Origin: Vibrio hepatarius
GTDB taxonomy: Bacteria > Pseudomonadota > Gammaproteobacteria > Enterobacterales > Vibrionaceae
NCBI RefSeq assembly: GCF_001274785.1
Contig: NZ_LHPI01000004.1
Span: forward strand, 124,001-188,000
Direction of reading: 5' to 3'
Length of the DNA stretch: 64,000 bases
Part shown: in pieces, positions 1 to 10,077 of the stretch
How positions within the stretch are numbered: the first letter of the stretch is position 1
How the letters are laid out: the number at the start of each line of letters is the position of its first letter
Notes under the pieces: generated by a model
What the model saw: only the letters and a program-made list of their open reading frames with translations
Told to the model about the DNA's origin: nothing
Database searches by the model: none
Program-made: the position numbers and the translations under genes

Positions 1-781
1 CAGTGGCAAGTTCGGTGAGTTGCGTTTCGTTAAACGCCTCTTCTTCGGCAATCTGCTCTGGTGTCGGCTCTGTGGTAATGATCGGCTCTTTAGGGCCTAA
101 AAACTTCGGTCGCGCATTGGTGATGTACAAATCCAACACCGCCTTTGCTCTAGCAAATACTTCACGCGCACGTACCTTAATACCAGAATGGCTGGTCGGT
201 CCCGGAACCGCGATACACTTGGCGTTAATGTCGTGGAAATTGGCGATGAATAGCGCGCGCTCGCAATGGAATTTCTGCGAGATAATTAAAAAATCATCGG
301 TATCAAAAATCTCTTTTGCGCGGACTACCGAATCAAGGGTTCTGAAGCCTGCATAGTCCAAGAAAATCTTGTCATCAGGGATGCCTGCTTTAAGTAAGTC
401 ACGTTTCATCGTCCAAGGTTCGTTGTAGGAACGATGAGCGTTGTCGCCGCTTAACAAAAAGTTAGCGACTTTACCTTCTTGGTAGAGCGCAATAGCGGCA
501 TCGATACGCTGGGTGTAATACTCGTTGAGCACTTTCCCTAGATATTTACTGGTCCCCAACACGACAGCAACATCGAAGTTTTCTACTTCAGCTTGCGACA
601 TGTACACTTGGTCACTGGCCTGGTATGAGACCCATCGGTCAATCATAAGCAGTGCGGCAGCCACAACCACCACTGTCAATGCTAGGTATTTAATGACCTT
701 CACGAACAGTGTCGAATTACGGCGATTGGGTTTATGTCGATTTGGATACTTCACTAAATTTGTCGGTTCCGCTGCGCCCAT
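1..781 (-). CDS. sanA: SanA-like DUF218 membrane protein (C-terminus off the window)
   Basis: Read on the minus strand this is an open frame that runs off the left edge, so the C-terminus is missing. It has one N-terminal membrane segment (roughly residues 27-47) followed by a DUF218 domain. Conserved stretches visible are VVLGTSKY, the LLSGDN motif, YNEPWTM, DYAGFRTLDS and FHCERALF, all matching E. coli SanA. SanA is an inner-membrane protein that supports the envelope barrier; its loss sensitises E. coli to vancomycin at high temperature. The first ATG (781) overlaps the upstream DUF3392 gene by 28 bp and has AGGA only 2 bases away. A GTG at 754 shares bases with the upstream stop (TAGTG), suggesting translational coupling, and may be the true start. 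The gene lies downstream of maeA and the DUF3392 gene on the same strand. Confidence 0.85.
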   Translation of the reverse strand, partial: MGAAEPTNLVKYPNRHKPNRRNSTLFVKVIKYLALTVVVVAAALLMIDRWVSYQASDQVYMSQAEVENFDVAVVLGTSKYLGKVLNEYYTQRIDAAIALYQEGKVANFLLSGDNAHRSYNEPWTMKRDLLKAGIPDDKIFLDYAGFRTLDSVVRAKEIFDTDDFLIISQKFHCERALFIANFHDINAKCIAVPGPTSHSGIKVRAREVFARAKAVLDLYITNARPKFLGPKEPIITTEPTPEQIAEEEAFNETQLTELAT

Positions 782-1077
782 GTTCCTATAAGGATAAAAC
801 TAACAATAACAATTGAAAACATCATGCCAGTGTCGATGTTTCTTAATGTCCGAGTTAGGTAAGGTGTTGCTTTTACGATGATTAATCCATAACCAAATGC
901 GTTAACCAAGACAAAGGCCACAGTTCGAACAACGAAATTCTGATTTCTAAGAACGCGTCTTAGGAAGCCGTTTATTTCTCCACCACCCATCACGAGCAGA
1001 CACGCGATCAGCGCCGTTGAGATTTCTGGCAGATAAGGGACAAGGTATTGCCCGGCAGGGGCTAGATATTCAAACAT
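754..1077 (-). CDS. DUF3392 family small membrane protein
   Basis: This 107-residue protein has three to four hydrophobic segments (about residues 12-32, 48-68 and 80-99), so it is probably an inner-membrane protein. It resembles the DUF3392 family, known mainly from Vibrio and relatives, with no assigned function. I place the start at the second in-frame ATG (1077), because AGGATGATC sits at good spacing in front of it; the first ATG (1083) lies inside that ribosome-binding site. The gene sits between maeA upstream and sanA downstream, overlapping the latter, so the three could be co-transcribed. The family name is recalled from sequence type and could not be confirmed by a search. Confidence 0.75.
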   Translation of the reverse strand: MFEYLAPAGQYLVPYLPEISTALIACLLVMGGGEINGFLRRVLRNQNFVVRTVAFVLVNAFGYGLIIVKATPYLTRTLRNIDTGMMFSIVIVSFILIGTWAQRNRQI

Positions 1078-1095
1078 GATCATCCTGAAAGTAAT

Positions 1096-1117
1096 TCAGC
1101 CCCAATTACGGGGCTGA
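1096..1117. other. Intergenic GC-rich hairpin between maeA and the DUF3392 gene
   Basis: TCAGCCCC and GGGGCTGA form a perfect 8-bp stem with a 6-base loop, just after the maeA stop. No T-run follows on either strand, so it is not a standard terminator. It may protect the maeA mRNA 3' end or reduce read-through into the downstream genes. Confidence 0.55.
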
Positions 1118-1131
1118 GATTAGGGTCTAAA

Positions 1132-2820
1132 TTAGAACGCTGTGCGCTTGTAGCGGCGGTACACTGGCTGCCAGAAGCTGTTGTCGATCGCTTCTTCTAG
1201 TGCTTCGTCGGTGATTTCCAACGCAACACCTTGCTCGATCGCTTTCTTCGCGACGGCAAAAGCAATCTTCTTCGATACCGAATGGATAGCTTCTAGTGGC
1301 GGCAGTAGTGCGCCCTGACCGTTGATCGCAAGTGGTGAGCACGTTGCTAGCGCACGGCTTGATTCCATCAGCATCTCGTCCGTTACGCGTTTCGCTTGAA
1401 CCGCTAATACTCCAAGACCAATACCCGGGAAGATGTAGCTGTTGTTACACTGCGCGATTGGGTAAGTTTTTCCATCGTGGACCACAGGGTCAAACGGGCT
1501 GCCTGTTGCGACCAACGCTTCACCGTTTGTCCAACGGATGATGTCGTTAGGTGTCGCTTCTACACGGCTCGTTGGGTTCGAAAGTGGGAAGACAATCGGG
1601 CGAGGGCAGTGTTTGTGCATCTCGGTGATCACTTCTTCGCTAAACAGACCCGGCGCACCAGATACACCAATCAGTACCGTTGGTTTTGCGTTGCGCATAA
1701 CGTCTAGCAGCGAGTAACCGTTACCTTCCGCCTTCCATTTCGCAGTGTTCGTGTGTTTTTGCACTAAACGCTGTTGGAAATCGAGTAGGTTAGGCATGCC
1801 TTCTTGTAGTAGGCCCCAACGGTCAACCATGTAAACCTGAGAGCGAGCTTTCTGATCAGAAATACCTTCTGATACCATTTGCGCGATGATTGCTTCCGCG
1901 ATACCACAACCTGCAGAACCAGCACCCAAGAAGGTAATACGTTGCTCAGACAGTTTGCTGCCTGCCGCTTTACATGCAGCAAGTAGAGAACCAACGGTAA
2001 CCGCTGCTGTGCCTTGAATATCATCGTTGAAGCAGCACACGCGGTTTTTGTAGCGCTCTAGTAGCGGCATTGCGTTCTTCTGTGCGAAGTCTTCAAACTG
2101 AATTAGAGCTTCTGGCCAACGGCGCTGAACCGCTTGCATAAATTCTTCAACAAACGCATCGTACTCTGCGCCTGTGATACGAGGATGACGCCAACCCATG
2201 TACATTGGATCTGCCAAACGTTGCGGGTTGTTTGTGCCCACATCCAGAACGATAGGCAATGTGTAAGCTGGGCTGATACCACCACACGCGGTGTATAGCG
2301 CTAGCTTACCGATAGGAATACCCATACCACCGATACCTTGGTCACCCAGGCCAAGAATACGCTCACCATCTGTTACAACGATAACTTTTACGTTATGGTT
2401 TGAAGCGTTGTTTAGGATGTCATCGATACGGTCGCGGTTTGCGTATGACACAAAAAGGCCACGGCCACGACGGTAAATGTTTGAGAAGTTCTCACACGCA
2501 GCACCTACCGTTGGTGTGTAGATGATTGGCATCATCTCTGAAATGTGGTTTTGAACTAGGCGGTAGAATAGCGTTTCGTTAGTATCTTGGATGTTACGCA
2601 GATAGATGTGCTTATCCATATCGCTTTCGAAGTTGCAATATTGTAGGTACGCACGTTCAACCTGTTCTTGAATCGTTTCAGTATTTTCTGGTAGCAAACC
2701 CTCTAGGTTAAAGGAGCTACGTTCTTCTGCAGTAAATGCACTGCCTTTGTTAAGTAACGGTGTACTTAAAAGAGCGGGTCCCGCATAAGGAATATATAAA
2801 GGGCGTTTATCGTTATTCAT
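1132..2820 (-). CDS. maeA: NAD-dependent malic enzyme
   Basis: The protein oxidatively decarboxylates malate to pyruvate with NAD+, a cytoplasmic step linking the TCA cycle to pyruvate. At 562 residues it has the usual length of E. coli MaeA (SfcA). Visible motifs (numbered from the GTG one codon upstream) are YTPTVG near residue 102, the long glycine-rich segment [12 protein letters not shown] (152-163), metal ligands in FEDF (243-246) and NDD (266-268), and a dinucleotide-binding GAGSAG near 301. The ATG at 2820 is preferred over that GTG because GAAGG lies 7 bases upstream of it. The gene is divergent from the helicase gene across a 155-bp promoter region. Downstream on the same strand are the DUF3392 gene and sanA. 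Confidence 0.97.
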   Translation of the reverse strand: MNNDKRPLYIPYAGPALLSTPLLNKGSAFTAEERSSFNLEGLLPENTETIQEQVERAYLQYCNFESDMDKHIYLRNIQDTNETLFYRLVQNHISEMMPIIYTPTVGAACENFSNIYRRGRGLFVSYANRDRIDDILNNASNHNVKVIVVTDGERILGLGDQGIGGMGIPIGKLALYTACGGISPAYTLPIVLDVGTNNPQRLADPMYMGWRHPRITGAEYDAFVEEFMQAVQRRWPEALIQFEDFAQKNAMPLLERYKNRVCCFNDDIQGTAAVTVGSLLAACKAAGSKLSEQRITFLGAGSAGCGIAEAIIAQMVSEGISDQKARSQVYMVDRWGLLQEGMPNLLDFQQRLVQKHTNTAKWKAEGNGYSLLDVMRNAKPTVLIGVSGAPGLFSEEVITEMHKHCPRPIVFPLSNPTSRVEATPNDIIRWTNGEALVATGSPFDPVVHDGKTYPIAQCNNSYIFPGIGLGVLAVQAKRVTDEMLMESSRALATCSPLAINGQGALLPPLEAIHSVSKKIAFAVAKKAIEQGVALEITDEALEEAIDNSFWQPVYRRYKRTAF

Positions 2821-2975
2821 CACATGCCTTCGGTAGGGTAAATGGTCATTAGACCTTTGGAACTAGGAACCTGAAAATGATAGGGATTCGCTGTCGCGTT
2901 GTAAACTGATATTCCTGCAATCTCGACACGTTTCCATATATACTTTCGCGCTAAACCGACAACATTACGCAAACG

Positions 2976-5321
2976 ATGACTAGCTTACCGATTGATCCTC
3001 TCAAAAAGCGCTTTCTGGACCACCTTTCTCAGTCTGATTTAATTGTTGAAGCTGACACTGGTTCGGGTAAGTCAACCCGTTTACCTATATGGGCTGCGGA
3101 GCAAGGTAGAGTCTTGGTCGTCGAGCCAAGACGCATTGCCTGTACCTCTTTGGCGCAGTTTCTTGCCCAGCAAAAAGGTGAGCAAGTGGGCAAGAATATC
3201 GGCTATTCGATTAAGCTGGAAAATCGCTGCGATGAAAATACCCAGATTGTGTTTGCGACACCCGGCGTTGCGCTAAGGTGGTTATCCGAAACAGGATTGG
3301 CGGATTTTACGACCATCATCGTCGATGAATTCCATGAAAGACGCTGGGATACCGATCTACTGGTTGCGCTATTAAAGCAGCGACAATCGCATCGCGTTGT
3401 TCTAACGTCTGCAACAATAGAAGGTGAAAAACTGGCGAAGTACGTAGGCGCTGAGCGTCTGTACGCAGAAGGTCGAAACTTTGATGTTGCGATTGCGCAT
3501 CGAGCGACGGATTCTCGCCAACTGCCAGATTCCCGCAATCTTGAACAACGCATCAAGCAAGAAGTAACTGCGCTGTTGGATATGGAAGGGGACATCTTGG
3601 TTTTTCTCCCAGGAAGAAAAGAGATTGCCCAATGCCAATCTATGTTGTCTGCACTTGATGGTGTGATTGTTGCGCCGCTACACGCGTCGGTTTCTGATGC
3701 TCAGCGCGATGTTGCGCTTAACGTTCAGACAAGCAAGAAGGTTGTGTTAGCGACGAATGTTGCCGAAACATCGCTGACCATTCCTAATATTAGCACTGTG
3801 ATTGATTCCGGGCTGGAGCGTCGTACAGAGCAGCGGAATGGTAAAACCACACTAAGCCTAAAACATATTTCTAAAGCGAGTGCCAAGCAAAGAGCAGGTC
3901 GCGCAGGGCGTGTGATGGATGGCATCTGCGTTAGATTGTACGGTGAGCATGCCGCGCTTTCAGAAGTCACGCCGCCAGAGATGCATCGGGAAGCGTTAAC
4001 CGAAGCAATGCTTGCGGCTGCGAGTTGTGGTGTCTCTCTAGAAGCGCTCAGTTTTGTAGATCCTCTACCCGAAAAGTCATTACAACAGGCGAAATCAATC
4101 TTGTTGGGTATGGATGCCATCACTGCAAACGGGTTAGCTACTGAACATGGGCGCCGAATCTACCCGCTACCGATTGATGCATTGTACGCAGATTTGGTCA
4201 CGCGTATGCCAAGTAAGGCGCTTCAAGAAGCAATGGTCGATTTAACGGCGGTGCTCGCGACACCCGCAGCATTGTATCGTTACTCAAGCAATGAAGAGCA
4301 GCTCGAGTTATTGGCACAAGAAGAGCCGTTTGGCTGTGACGCTCAACTGGCCATTCGGCTTTTACGCGGTGAACAATTAGCTGGAGTGAACGTTGATAAA
4401 GATGTGCTACTAGAAGCACAGCGTTTGTCTGCCCAAATGAGAGAAGCATTCGAACTGCCTCAGCTAGAAGTGGCGTCGCGCTATAACCGACAACAACTGA
4501 TAGAAAACATCGCGCGGCTTCATCCAGAATTGGTGTTTGTACGCCGAGAAAGGCGTCAAGAGGCGCTTGCGAATGGTGAGATGGAAGTGATGTTTGGACG
4601 TAACAGTCGCGTCAAGCCAAGCAACCAAGTCGCTCTGGTGCTAGACACGCATAGTCTTCCCGGCCGAGGAGTGAAACAGACGCTCAATTTAGCGACCTTT
4701 GTAATGCCGACAGATCTCGCACTGATTGAAACTCTGGAATTGGGGCAGTGGCAGCAAGGCGATGTGGTGACGGTTGATGAACTCCCGTATTTAGAAATGC
4801 AGCTTATATACGCAGGGCGAGTAGTCGTGACTAAGCGCGAAGCGGCGTTAGGTGAGTTTGCGCTCAAACCGATATTGGAAGCGGTGAAAGCGAATCAATA
4901 TCTACCGGGTTTTGCAAAACTGCGTCATCAGCAAATCGAACACTGGAAACTGTACGTTGCACTCGGATTGGCAGAAGGCGCACCTCAAGACTTGGATGTC
5001 AGCTTTGATAGCTGGTTTAGTGAACAATTAACCATGCTGGAGCTGAGTGAGCCAAGTGAATTAGAGCTGTTTTCTGACTCAGATTTCGAGTTTCCGGGTA
5101 TCCCGTATTGGGAGTATGAAGACTTTGCTGAAAGCTATCCGTTTGAGCTAAGCCTTGGAGAGCTCAACTTAGATGTTGAATACATATCGGCTAAGAAATT
5201 GGTTTACGTAGTCTATCGAGATGGCTTACGTAAAACCGACCCGAAGCGTTGGGAGTTACCCAAGTGGGCGGGTTGGCGAGTTCAGTACAAGAAGGCAAGT
5301 CGAATCGTCGACGTTAAGTGA
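2976..5321 (+). CDS. HrpB-like DExH-box ATP-dependent RNA helicase
   Basis: This 781-residue protein is a superfamily 2 helicase of the DEAH/HrpA-HrpB type. Walker A is ADTGSGKST (26-34), motif II is DEFH (117-120) rather than the usual DEAH or DECH, motif III is SAT (145-147), and motif VI is QRAGRAGR (305-312). An HA2-like region and a long C-terminal part follow, as in HrpB, which is about 800 residues and has no firmly assigned role in E. coli. The C-terminal third is acidic and aromatic-rich. I judge it HrpB-like rather than HrpA because HrpA is about 1,300 residues. It stands alone, divergent from maeA, with the start ATG at 2976. Confidence 0.8.
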   Translation: MTSLPIDPLKKRFLDHLSQSDLIVEADTGSGKSTRLPIWAAEQGRVLVVEPRRIACTSLAQFLAQQKGEQVGKNIGYSIKLENRCDENTQIVFATPGVALRWLSETGLADFTTIIVDEFHERRWDTDLLVALLKQRQSHRVVLTSATIEGEKLAKYVGAERLYAEGRNFDVAIAHRATDSRQLPDSRNLEQRIKQEVTALLDMEGDILVFLPGRKEIAQCQSMLSALDGVIVAPLHASVSDAQRDVALNVQTSKKVVLATNVAETSLTIPNISTVIDSGLERRTEQRNGKTTLSLKHISKASAKQRAGRAGRVMDGICVRLYGEHAALSEVTPPEMHREALTEAMLAAASCGVSLEALSFVDPLPEKSLQQAKSILLGMDAITANGLATEHGRRIYPLPIDALYADLVTRMPSKALQEAMVDLTAVLATPAALYRYSSNEEQLELLAQEEPFGCDAQLAIRLLRGEQLAGVNVDKDVLLEAQRLSAQMREAFELPQLEVASRYNRQQLIENIARLHPELVFVRRERRQEALANGEMEVMFGRNSRVKPSNQVALVLDTHSLPGRGVKQTLNLATFVMPTDLALIETLELGQWQQGDVVTVDELPYLEMQLIYAGRVVVTKREAALGEFALKPILEAVKANQYLPGFAKLRHQQIEHWKLYVALGLAEGAPQDLDVSFDSWFSEQLTMLELSEPSELELFSDSDFEFPGIPYWEYEDFAESYPFELSLGELNLDVEYISAKKLVYVVYRDGLRKTDPKRWELPKWAGWRVQYKKASRIVDVK

Positions 5322-5523
5322 CGAAATTATTTATTCGATAAAATATTAAGCAACTGGTTTTGTATGGGATCTTATTGTTCGTACTTTGTTACTAGATTGG
5401 TTTTTATATAGCTTTTTAAAACGGAAAAGGGGCATAAAAGACGATTGTTTTATATCCTATTGCTATATGTAGAAGGTTGTCGGATATTTAGAACACTGTG
5501 TTGCCGAAATTACGGGGGCTGAT

Positions 5524-5901
5524 ATGGAGCATCAAGGCAAGACAAGTGTGGTATTTGACTATACCTCTTTTCTCGGAGCGTCATGCACTAAGAAATGGAC
5601 ATTCTTAGAGGCCATGAGTACCTTTGCGCCAATCTTTAGTTTGGCGTGGAAAAATACGATAAAAGAAACAATATCGGTTGAAGATCGGTTATGGGATCAG
5701 GCATTGAAGTCTTTGTCTGCGAACAGAAGTGATGAATCGAATATTGTTACACTGGTTGAGTTAGCAAAAAGTGAAGGTTTGGCAGAGCTAAAACTAGTGA
5801 TGCCATACGAACTCGATAGTGAACAAATACAAAGAGTAAGTAGCAAAACCCATGCGAACGTTCAGCGATCGCAACAAGATGAACTCATCATTACTTTTTG
5901 A
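5524..5901 (+). CDS. Hypothetical cytoplasmic protein
   Basis: This 125-residue protein has no signal peptide or membrane segment. I do not recognise a family. It is mixed-charge and probably helical in the middle (residues 50-85), with a short LKLVMPYEL stretch that could be a beta strand and linker. The start at ATG 5524 follows GGGGGCTGAT, a weak ribosome-binding site. The gene has its own 200-bp A+T-rich upstream region and is followed directly by a strong terminator, so it is a single-gene unit between the helicase and the outer-membrane protein gene. Confidence 0.7.
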   Translation: MEHQGKTSVVFDYTSFLGASCTKKWTFLEAMSTFAPIFSLAWKNTIKETISVEDRLWDQALKSLSANRSDESNIVTLVELAKSEGLAELKLVMPYELDSEQIQRVSSKTHANVQRSQQDELIITF

Positions 5902-5906
5902 GTAGA

Positions 5907-5931
5907 GGCCTCGTAAGAGGCCTTTTCTTTT
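5907..5931 (+). terminator. Rho-independent terminator of the hypothetical gene
   Basis: GGCCTC-GTAA-GAGGCC forms a perfect 6-bp stem with a tetraloop, followed by TTTTCTTTTT, starting 6 bases after the stop codon. Confidence 0.9.
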
Positions 5932-6070
5932 TCCATCTTCAATTCTTGACATTTTTATCGACTTGCGATGAATACGAAAGCTAAGTCGTTAAATTTCAAC
6001 TATATTAAGTTAACTAAATCTACAACGATTCTTATACTGTCAAACAATCAATACTTCACGTGAGGTCTAA

Positions 6071-6706
6071 ATGGATTTGAAACCCTCTTGGTTGCTTACC
6101 CCCGTGGTATTGGCTTTTTCTACCGCTACATTGGCGTTAGACACCGATGCAAATCAAAAGCTGGATTACGGGTATTTCTATGGCCAGGTTGCTGGTGGTT
6201 CACTGAATGAAAATATCGGTGAGAACAGTAATGTTACAGCAATCGCCGTTGGTGGTAATTATCACATCTTGTCTGATTTGATGTTGACTGGTGAATACGA
6301 AGCACGTTTTATTCATCCCAAAAAAACCACTACGCGCATTTACACATTATTGCCGGGTGTCGCATACCGCTACAGTATTCTTGATAACTTAGATGTTGTC
6401 GCAGGCGGGATTGCGGGGCTATTGTGGACAAGCCAAACCGATAACGATACCGACAAGACGATTGAAAAGGACAGTTATTTTATGTGGGGTGGCAATATTA
6501 CTGTTCGTTATGCATTTAATGAGTACTTAGAGGCATCAGGTGTCGCTGAAGTTCGACGCAGTGACGTATTAGACGAAGAAGTGTATACCGCTCGAGTCGA
6601 TTACTTTACCTCACCGCGCATTGCGTTTGGTGGATATTACACCCATCGAGATAAGGATGTTGCCACCAGCAACGAAGGTGGCGTGTCAGTACGATTTTTC
6701 TATTGA
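6071..6706 (+). CDS. Outer-membrane beta-barrel family protein
   Basis: This 211-residue protein has a signal peptide (hydrophobic core about residues 8-20, likely cleavage near residue 22) followed by alternating hydrophobic and polar strands rich in Gly, Tyr and Asn. It ends in aromatic Tyr, as outer-membrane barrels do (final residues VRFFY). This fits a small 8-stranded barrel of the OmpA/OmpW-like beta-barrel class, about 190 residues mature, without the OmpA peptidoglycan domain. The role is unknown: it could be structural or a small porin. It is a single-gene unit with a TTGACA-like element near 5946 upstream and a shared bidirectional terminator downstream. Confidence 0.75.
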   Translation: MDLKPSWLLTPVVLAFSTATLALDTDANQKLDYGYFYGQVAGGSLNENIGENSNVTAIAVGGNYHILSDLMLTGEYEARFIHPKKTTTRIYTLLPGVAYRYSILDNLDVVAGGIAGLLWTSQTDNDTDKTIEKDSYFMWGGNITVRYAFNEYLEASGVAEVRRSDVLDEEVYTARVDYFTSPRIAFGGYYTHRDKDVATSNEGGVSVRFFY

Positions 6707-6756
6707 GTGAGTAACGTCGGTCTTTGCATCAATACCGACTCTCCAACCAGTCAAAC

Positions 6757-6784
6757 AAAAAGAGCCAGCAAATGCTGGCTCTTT
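6757..6784. terminator. Bidirectional terminator between the barrel gene and aspC
   Basis: AAAAGAGCCAGC and GCTGGCTCTTTT form a near-perfect stem with T-runs on both strands, serving the convergent genes on each side. Confidence 0.92.
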
Positions 6785-6800
6785 TCTTACAGTAAATGGA

Positions 6801-7991
6801 TTACATTACTGCAGCAATACCTTGGCATAGCGGAAGCATGTTTGAACGAGTCATACCTGCAACGCTAATACGGCCAGAACCTACGATGTAGATACCGAAC
6901 TCTTCTTTCAGGCGGTTAACTTGCTCTTTAGTTAGACCAGAGAAAGAGAACATACCGTTTTGACGCTCGATAAAGCTGAAGTCTGCGTCAACACCTTGCT
7001 CTTTCAGTGTTGCTACAAACAGTTCACGCATCTGTTGGATACGGTCACGCATTTCTTTTACTTCAAGTTCCCATTCTGCGCGTAGTTCTGGGTTGTTCAG
7101 GATATGTGTAACAACCGCACTACCGTGTGCTGGTGGGTTTGAGTAAATTGAACGGATGATAGCTTTTATTTGAGAGAATGCAGTCGTTGCTACGTCTTCT
7201 GACTCAGCCACTAATGTGAATGCACCAACACGTTCGTTGTACAGACCGAAGTTCTTAGAGAAAGAGCTAGCGACTAGGATCTCTTTGTTGTACTTCGCAA
7301 ATACACGCAGACCTGCCGCGTCTTCTTCTACGCCTTTAGCAAAACCTTGGTATGCAAAGTCGAATAGAGGCAGTAGTTTCTTCTCTGCGATAAGTTTAGC
7401 CAGTGTTTCCCACTCTTCCAGAGTTGGGTCGATACCCGTTGGGTTGTGGCAGCAGCCGTGTAGAAGAACCACGTCGCCTTCTGATGCTTTCTCTAGATCA
7501 GATAGCATTGCAGCAAAATCTTTATCTTTTGATTCTGCGTCGTAGTAGCTGTATTGCGCGGTTTCAATACCTGCAGCGGTAAATACACCGTTGTGGTTTG
7601 CCCATGTAGGGTTGCTGATCCAGATCTTAACGTCGCCAAGTTGACGCTTGATGAACTCACCAGCTACGCGAAGTGCGCCAGTACCACCAGGTGCTTGTGC
7701 TGTTTTTGCCAGTTTATTAGCAACAATTTCAGAATCTGCACCAAACAGTAGCTTTTGCACAGCTAGACCGTACTCAGCCGTACCTTCAATAGTTAGGTAA
7801 GACTTTGTCTTCTCGGTTTCTACCAAAGCCGCTTCTGCTTTTTTAACGGTAGCAAGAACAGGGGTCTCACCTTGCTCGTTCTTGTAAATACCAACACCAA
7901 GGTTGATTTTGTCAGTACGAGCGTCTTTTTTAAACTCTTCAGTAAGGCCAAGGATAGGATCTGCCGGAGCAGCTACTACTTTTTCAAACAT
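6801..7991 (-). CDS. aspC: Aspartate/aromatic amino acid aminotransferase
   Basis: This PLP enzyme swaps amino groups between aspartate (and often tyrosine or phenylalanine) and 2-oxoglutarate. At 396 residues it equals E. coli AspC. Visible motifs are HNPTG near residue 182, DFAYQGF near 211, and the PLP lysine in [10 protein letters not shown] at K246. The start at 7991 (MFEK) is chosen over the ATG at 8000 because GGATGATC is the ribosome-binding site of the former and contains the latter. It is a single-gene unit with a convergent partner downstream and the HD-GYP gene upstream on the same strand. AspC and TyrB cannot be fully separated from sequence alone; the AspC branch fits better. 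Confidence 0.92.
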   Translation of the reverse strand: MFEKVVAAPADPILGLTEEFKKDARTDKINLGVGIYKNEQGETPVLATVKKAEAALVETEKTKSYLTIEGTAEYGLAVQKLLFGADSEIVANKLAKTAQAPGGTGALRVAGEFIKRQLGDVKIWISNPTWANHNGVFTAAGIETAQYSYYDAESKDKDFAAMLSDLEKASEGDVVLLHGCCHNPTGIDPTLEEWETLAKLIAEKKLLPLFDFAYQGFAKGVEEDAAGLRVFAKYNKEILVASSFSKNFGLYNERVGAFTLVAESEDVATTAFSQIKAIIRSIYSNPPAHGSAVVTHILNNPELRAEWELEVKEMRDRIQQMRELFVATLKEQGVDADFSFIERQNGMFSFSGLTKEQVNRLKEEFGIYIVGSGRISVAGMTRSNMLPLCQGIAAVM

Positions 7992-8211
7992 ATTGATCAT
8001 CCATGTTAGTCGACGGGGACATAGTTAGTAACTCCGTTATTTATACCTTTCTAAAGTGAACGAAACAACACTCAAAGCAAAGAATGTGTTAAAAATAATC
8101 GCAAATTATAACGGATTGTCTTCTAACATAGATTTCCATATAAAAAGTCCCTGAAATTAGATCGAGTTGAGGGAGTTTGTTTTGAATGTCGTCGCGATTT
8201 TGTCTAGTCGC

Positions 8212-9705
8212 TTATGCGAGAACAACACCACTCTCCAATGCGTTTTCTTTCGCTTCCATACTGCGATATTTATCAGCAATGGCGACGAACTGATGTTCTA
8301 TAGCTATAAAGGCTTCGACGACTTGTGGGTCGAAGTGCTTGCCATCGCCTTGCAAGATAATCGCTTTGGCTTTTTCGTGGCTAAATGCTTTCTTGTATAC
8401 GCGCTCTGAGATAAGTGCATCATAAACATCGGCTAAAGCCATTAATCGCCCTGAAAGTGGAATTTCTGCGCCTTTTAATTGGTTCGGATAGCCTGAGCCA
8501 TCCCATTTTTCGTGATGAGTGAGAGAGATCTCTTTAGCCAGCTTGAGGAATGAGTTACTACCGAGTTGGTTTTCTGCCATTGATAACGCCTTTGCGCCAA
8601 GTTCGGGGTGTTTTTTCATCACTTCGAACTCTTCATCGGTCAATTTTCCTGGCTTAAGTAGAATATTGTCTGGGATAGCCACTTTGCCTACATCGTGTAA
8701 AGGCGCTGATTTGTAGAGCAGTTCGATGTAGCTATCGGTCAGCAGGCCTTGGTGTTGCTCAAAGCGAGATAGGTAGCATGCCAGTGCACGTACATATTCT
8801 TGAGTGCGCAGAATATGGGCACCGGTTTCATTATCACGGGACTCTGCTAACGCAGATAAGCTGACAATCGCGACGTCTCGAGTGGTTTTCACTTCATTTT
8901 GTGATGATTCGAGGCTATCGAGCATCTGGTTAGTTAATGACGCCATAGAGCCCAGTTCGTTATGTTCAAAGATCGGTAAGCGTTTGGATATATTGCCTTG
9001 AGTGACTTCCATCAGAGAGCATTCGTGTGAGAGCAAGACGCGACGCATTAGTTTGATCCAAAGTGTCATGATGGCTATGACATAAGCCGCTAACACGATG
9101 GCGATAAAGATAAATTCCTTAATCACGCTGATCACGCCAGTGCCATCAAGTACGCGTTGTGGGTTGTGCTCAAGCCAAAAGATATCTTTGACTGCGACCA
9201 TAGTTAAGGTTGCGGTCAGTGCAACGAATAGCAAGCTGATCAAGAAAATCAGCTGTTTCACTAACGATTGGCGTTGACCACTAAGCTCAAATTGAGCGCG
9301 CTGCTGTCGGTCTAAGTTATCAAAACAGTCGGTTTTTGACTTGAGTTGCAGCAGTAATCCGGTAAAGAAGCCGAAAAGTGTCATACCAAATAGGACTTTG
9401 AGATTGCTGTCGAGGGTAAATTCATAGTGAAGGTTATAAAACGTCGCCAGTAATACGCTAGAAGAAAACATCAGTAGGGAGTCGAGACGCGCTTGTCGTT
9501 GTTGCCGAACGAGATAGTGGTCACGTAACAGGAAGTGCCTGACCAGAAACGTTATGCCAAATGTTGAGGCGATATGACTAAACAGTTGAGTGAAAGAAAG
9601 GGTATCTAACATTGGGCATACGCGACCTGCATAGATACCAAATACAACGCCCGCTAACGCATACAGATTGAAAGTTAACGGGGCATTGTAATGTGAATGT
9701 GTCAT
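8212..9705 (-). CDS. Membrane HD-GYP domain cyclic-di-GMP phosphodiesterase
   Basis: This 497-residue protein has several membrane segments in its first 225 residues, a HAMP-like linker (near LMEVTQGNISKRLP), and a C-terminal HD-GYP domain. The catalytic signature is intact: HDVGK (337-341) with KPGKLT, and HHEKWDGSGYP (397-407) carrying the GYP motif. Such proteins hydrolyse cyclic-di-GMP to pGpG or GMP and promote motility over biofilm formation. The membrane part has no recognised periplasmic sensor domain; it looks like a multi-helix integral sensor. The start at 9705 has AGGTC in front of it; the open frame extends 24 codons further without support. The gene is alone between aspC and the MocR gene. 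Confidence 0.9.
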   Translation of the reverse strand: MTHSHYNAPLTFNLYALAGVVFGIYAGRVCPMLDTLSFTQLFSHIASTFGITFLVRHFLLRDHYLVRQQRQARLDSLLMFSSSVLLATFYNLHYEFTLDSNLKVLFGMTLFGFFTGLLLQLKSKTDCFDNLDRQQRAQFELSGQRQSLVKQLIFLISLLFVALTATLTMVAVKDIFWLEHNPQRVLDGTGVISVIKEFIFIAIVLAAYVIAIMTLWIKLMRRVLLSHECSLMEVTQGNISKRLPIFEHNELGSMASLTNQMLDSLESSQNEVKTTRDVAIVSLSALAESRDNETGAHILRTQEYVRALACYLSRFEQHQGLLTDSYIELLYKSAPLHDVGKVAIPDNILLKPGKLTDEEFEVMKKHPELGAKALSMAENQLGSNSFLKLAKEISLTHHEKWDGSGYPNQLKGAEIPLSGRLMALADVYDALISERVYKKAFSHEKAKAIILQGDGKHFDPQVVEAFIAIEHQFVAIADKYRSMEAKENALESGVVLA

Positions 9706-10077
9706 GTTTTGACCTATATCCTTATACGGTATTGCTAAAGTACGATTTGGTAACGAAAGAAGAGAATAACAAATCATTCATCCGTTGAATGTAAGACCCT
9801 TGATAATATAGGTTTATTGCACGCACCTGTAAATTTTTGCAACTTTAGTGCTAATTTTATGATGAGTAAAACGGGTGATTCTCGTTTTAGCAACTGATGA
9901 TGGCGTGATTTGAGATGACTCCAATCGATGATGGCAATAATTGATTGGACATCTAGCTTCGCATTTTAAGCTCAAGTACCTCTGAATACTGGTTAAAAAC
10001 AATTATTATCAAACACTTTGGGTGGGCACCGAGTTTCACTATTTATGATATGGTGACGCAGTTAACCAGAGGAAGTT
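9706..10077. promoter_or_regulatory. Divergent promoter region of the HD-GYP and MocR genes, with a Fur-like half match
   Basis: This 372-bp stretch holds no ORF I would defend. It serves both divergent genes. AAACAATTATTATCA at 9997-10011 matches the Fur 7-1-7 pattern (TGATAATNATTATCA) at 11 of 14 positions and differs by one base from a site before the imelysin gene at 32566. In A+T-rich DNA this may be chance. Confidence 0.4.
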
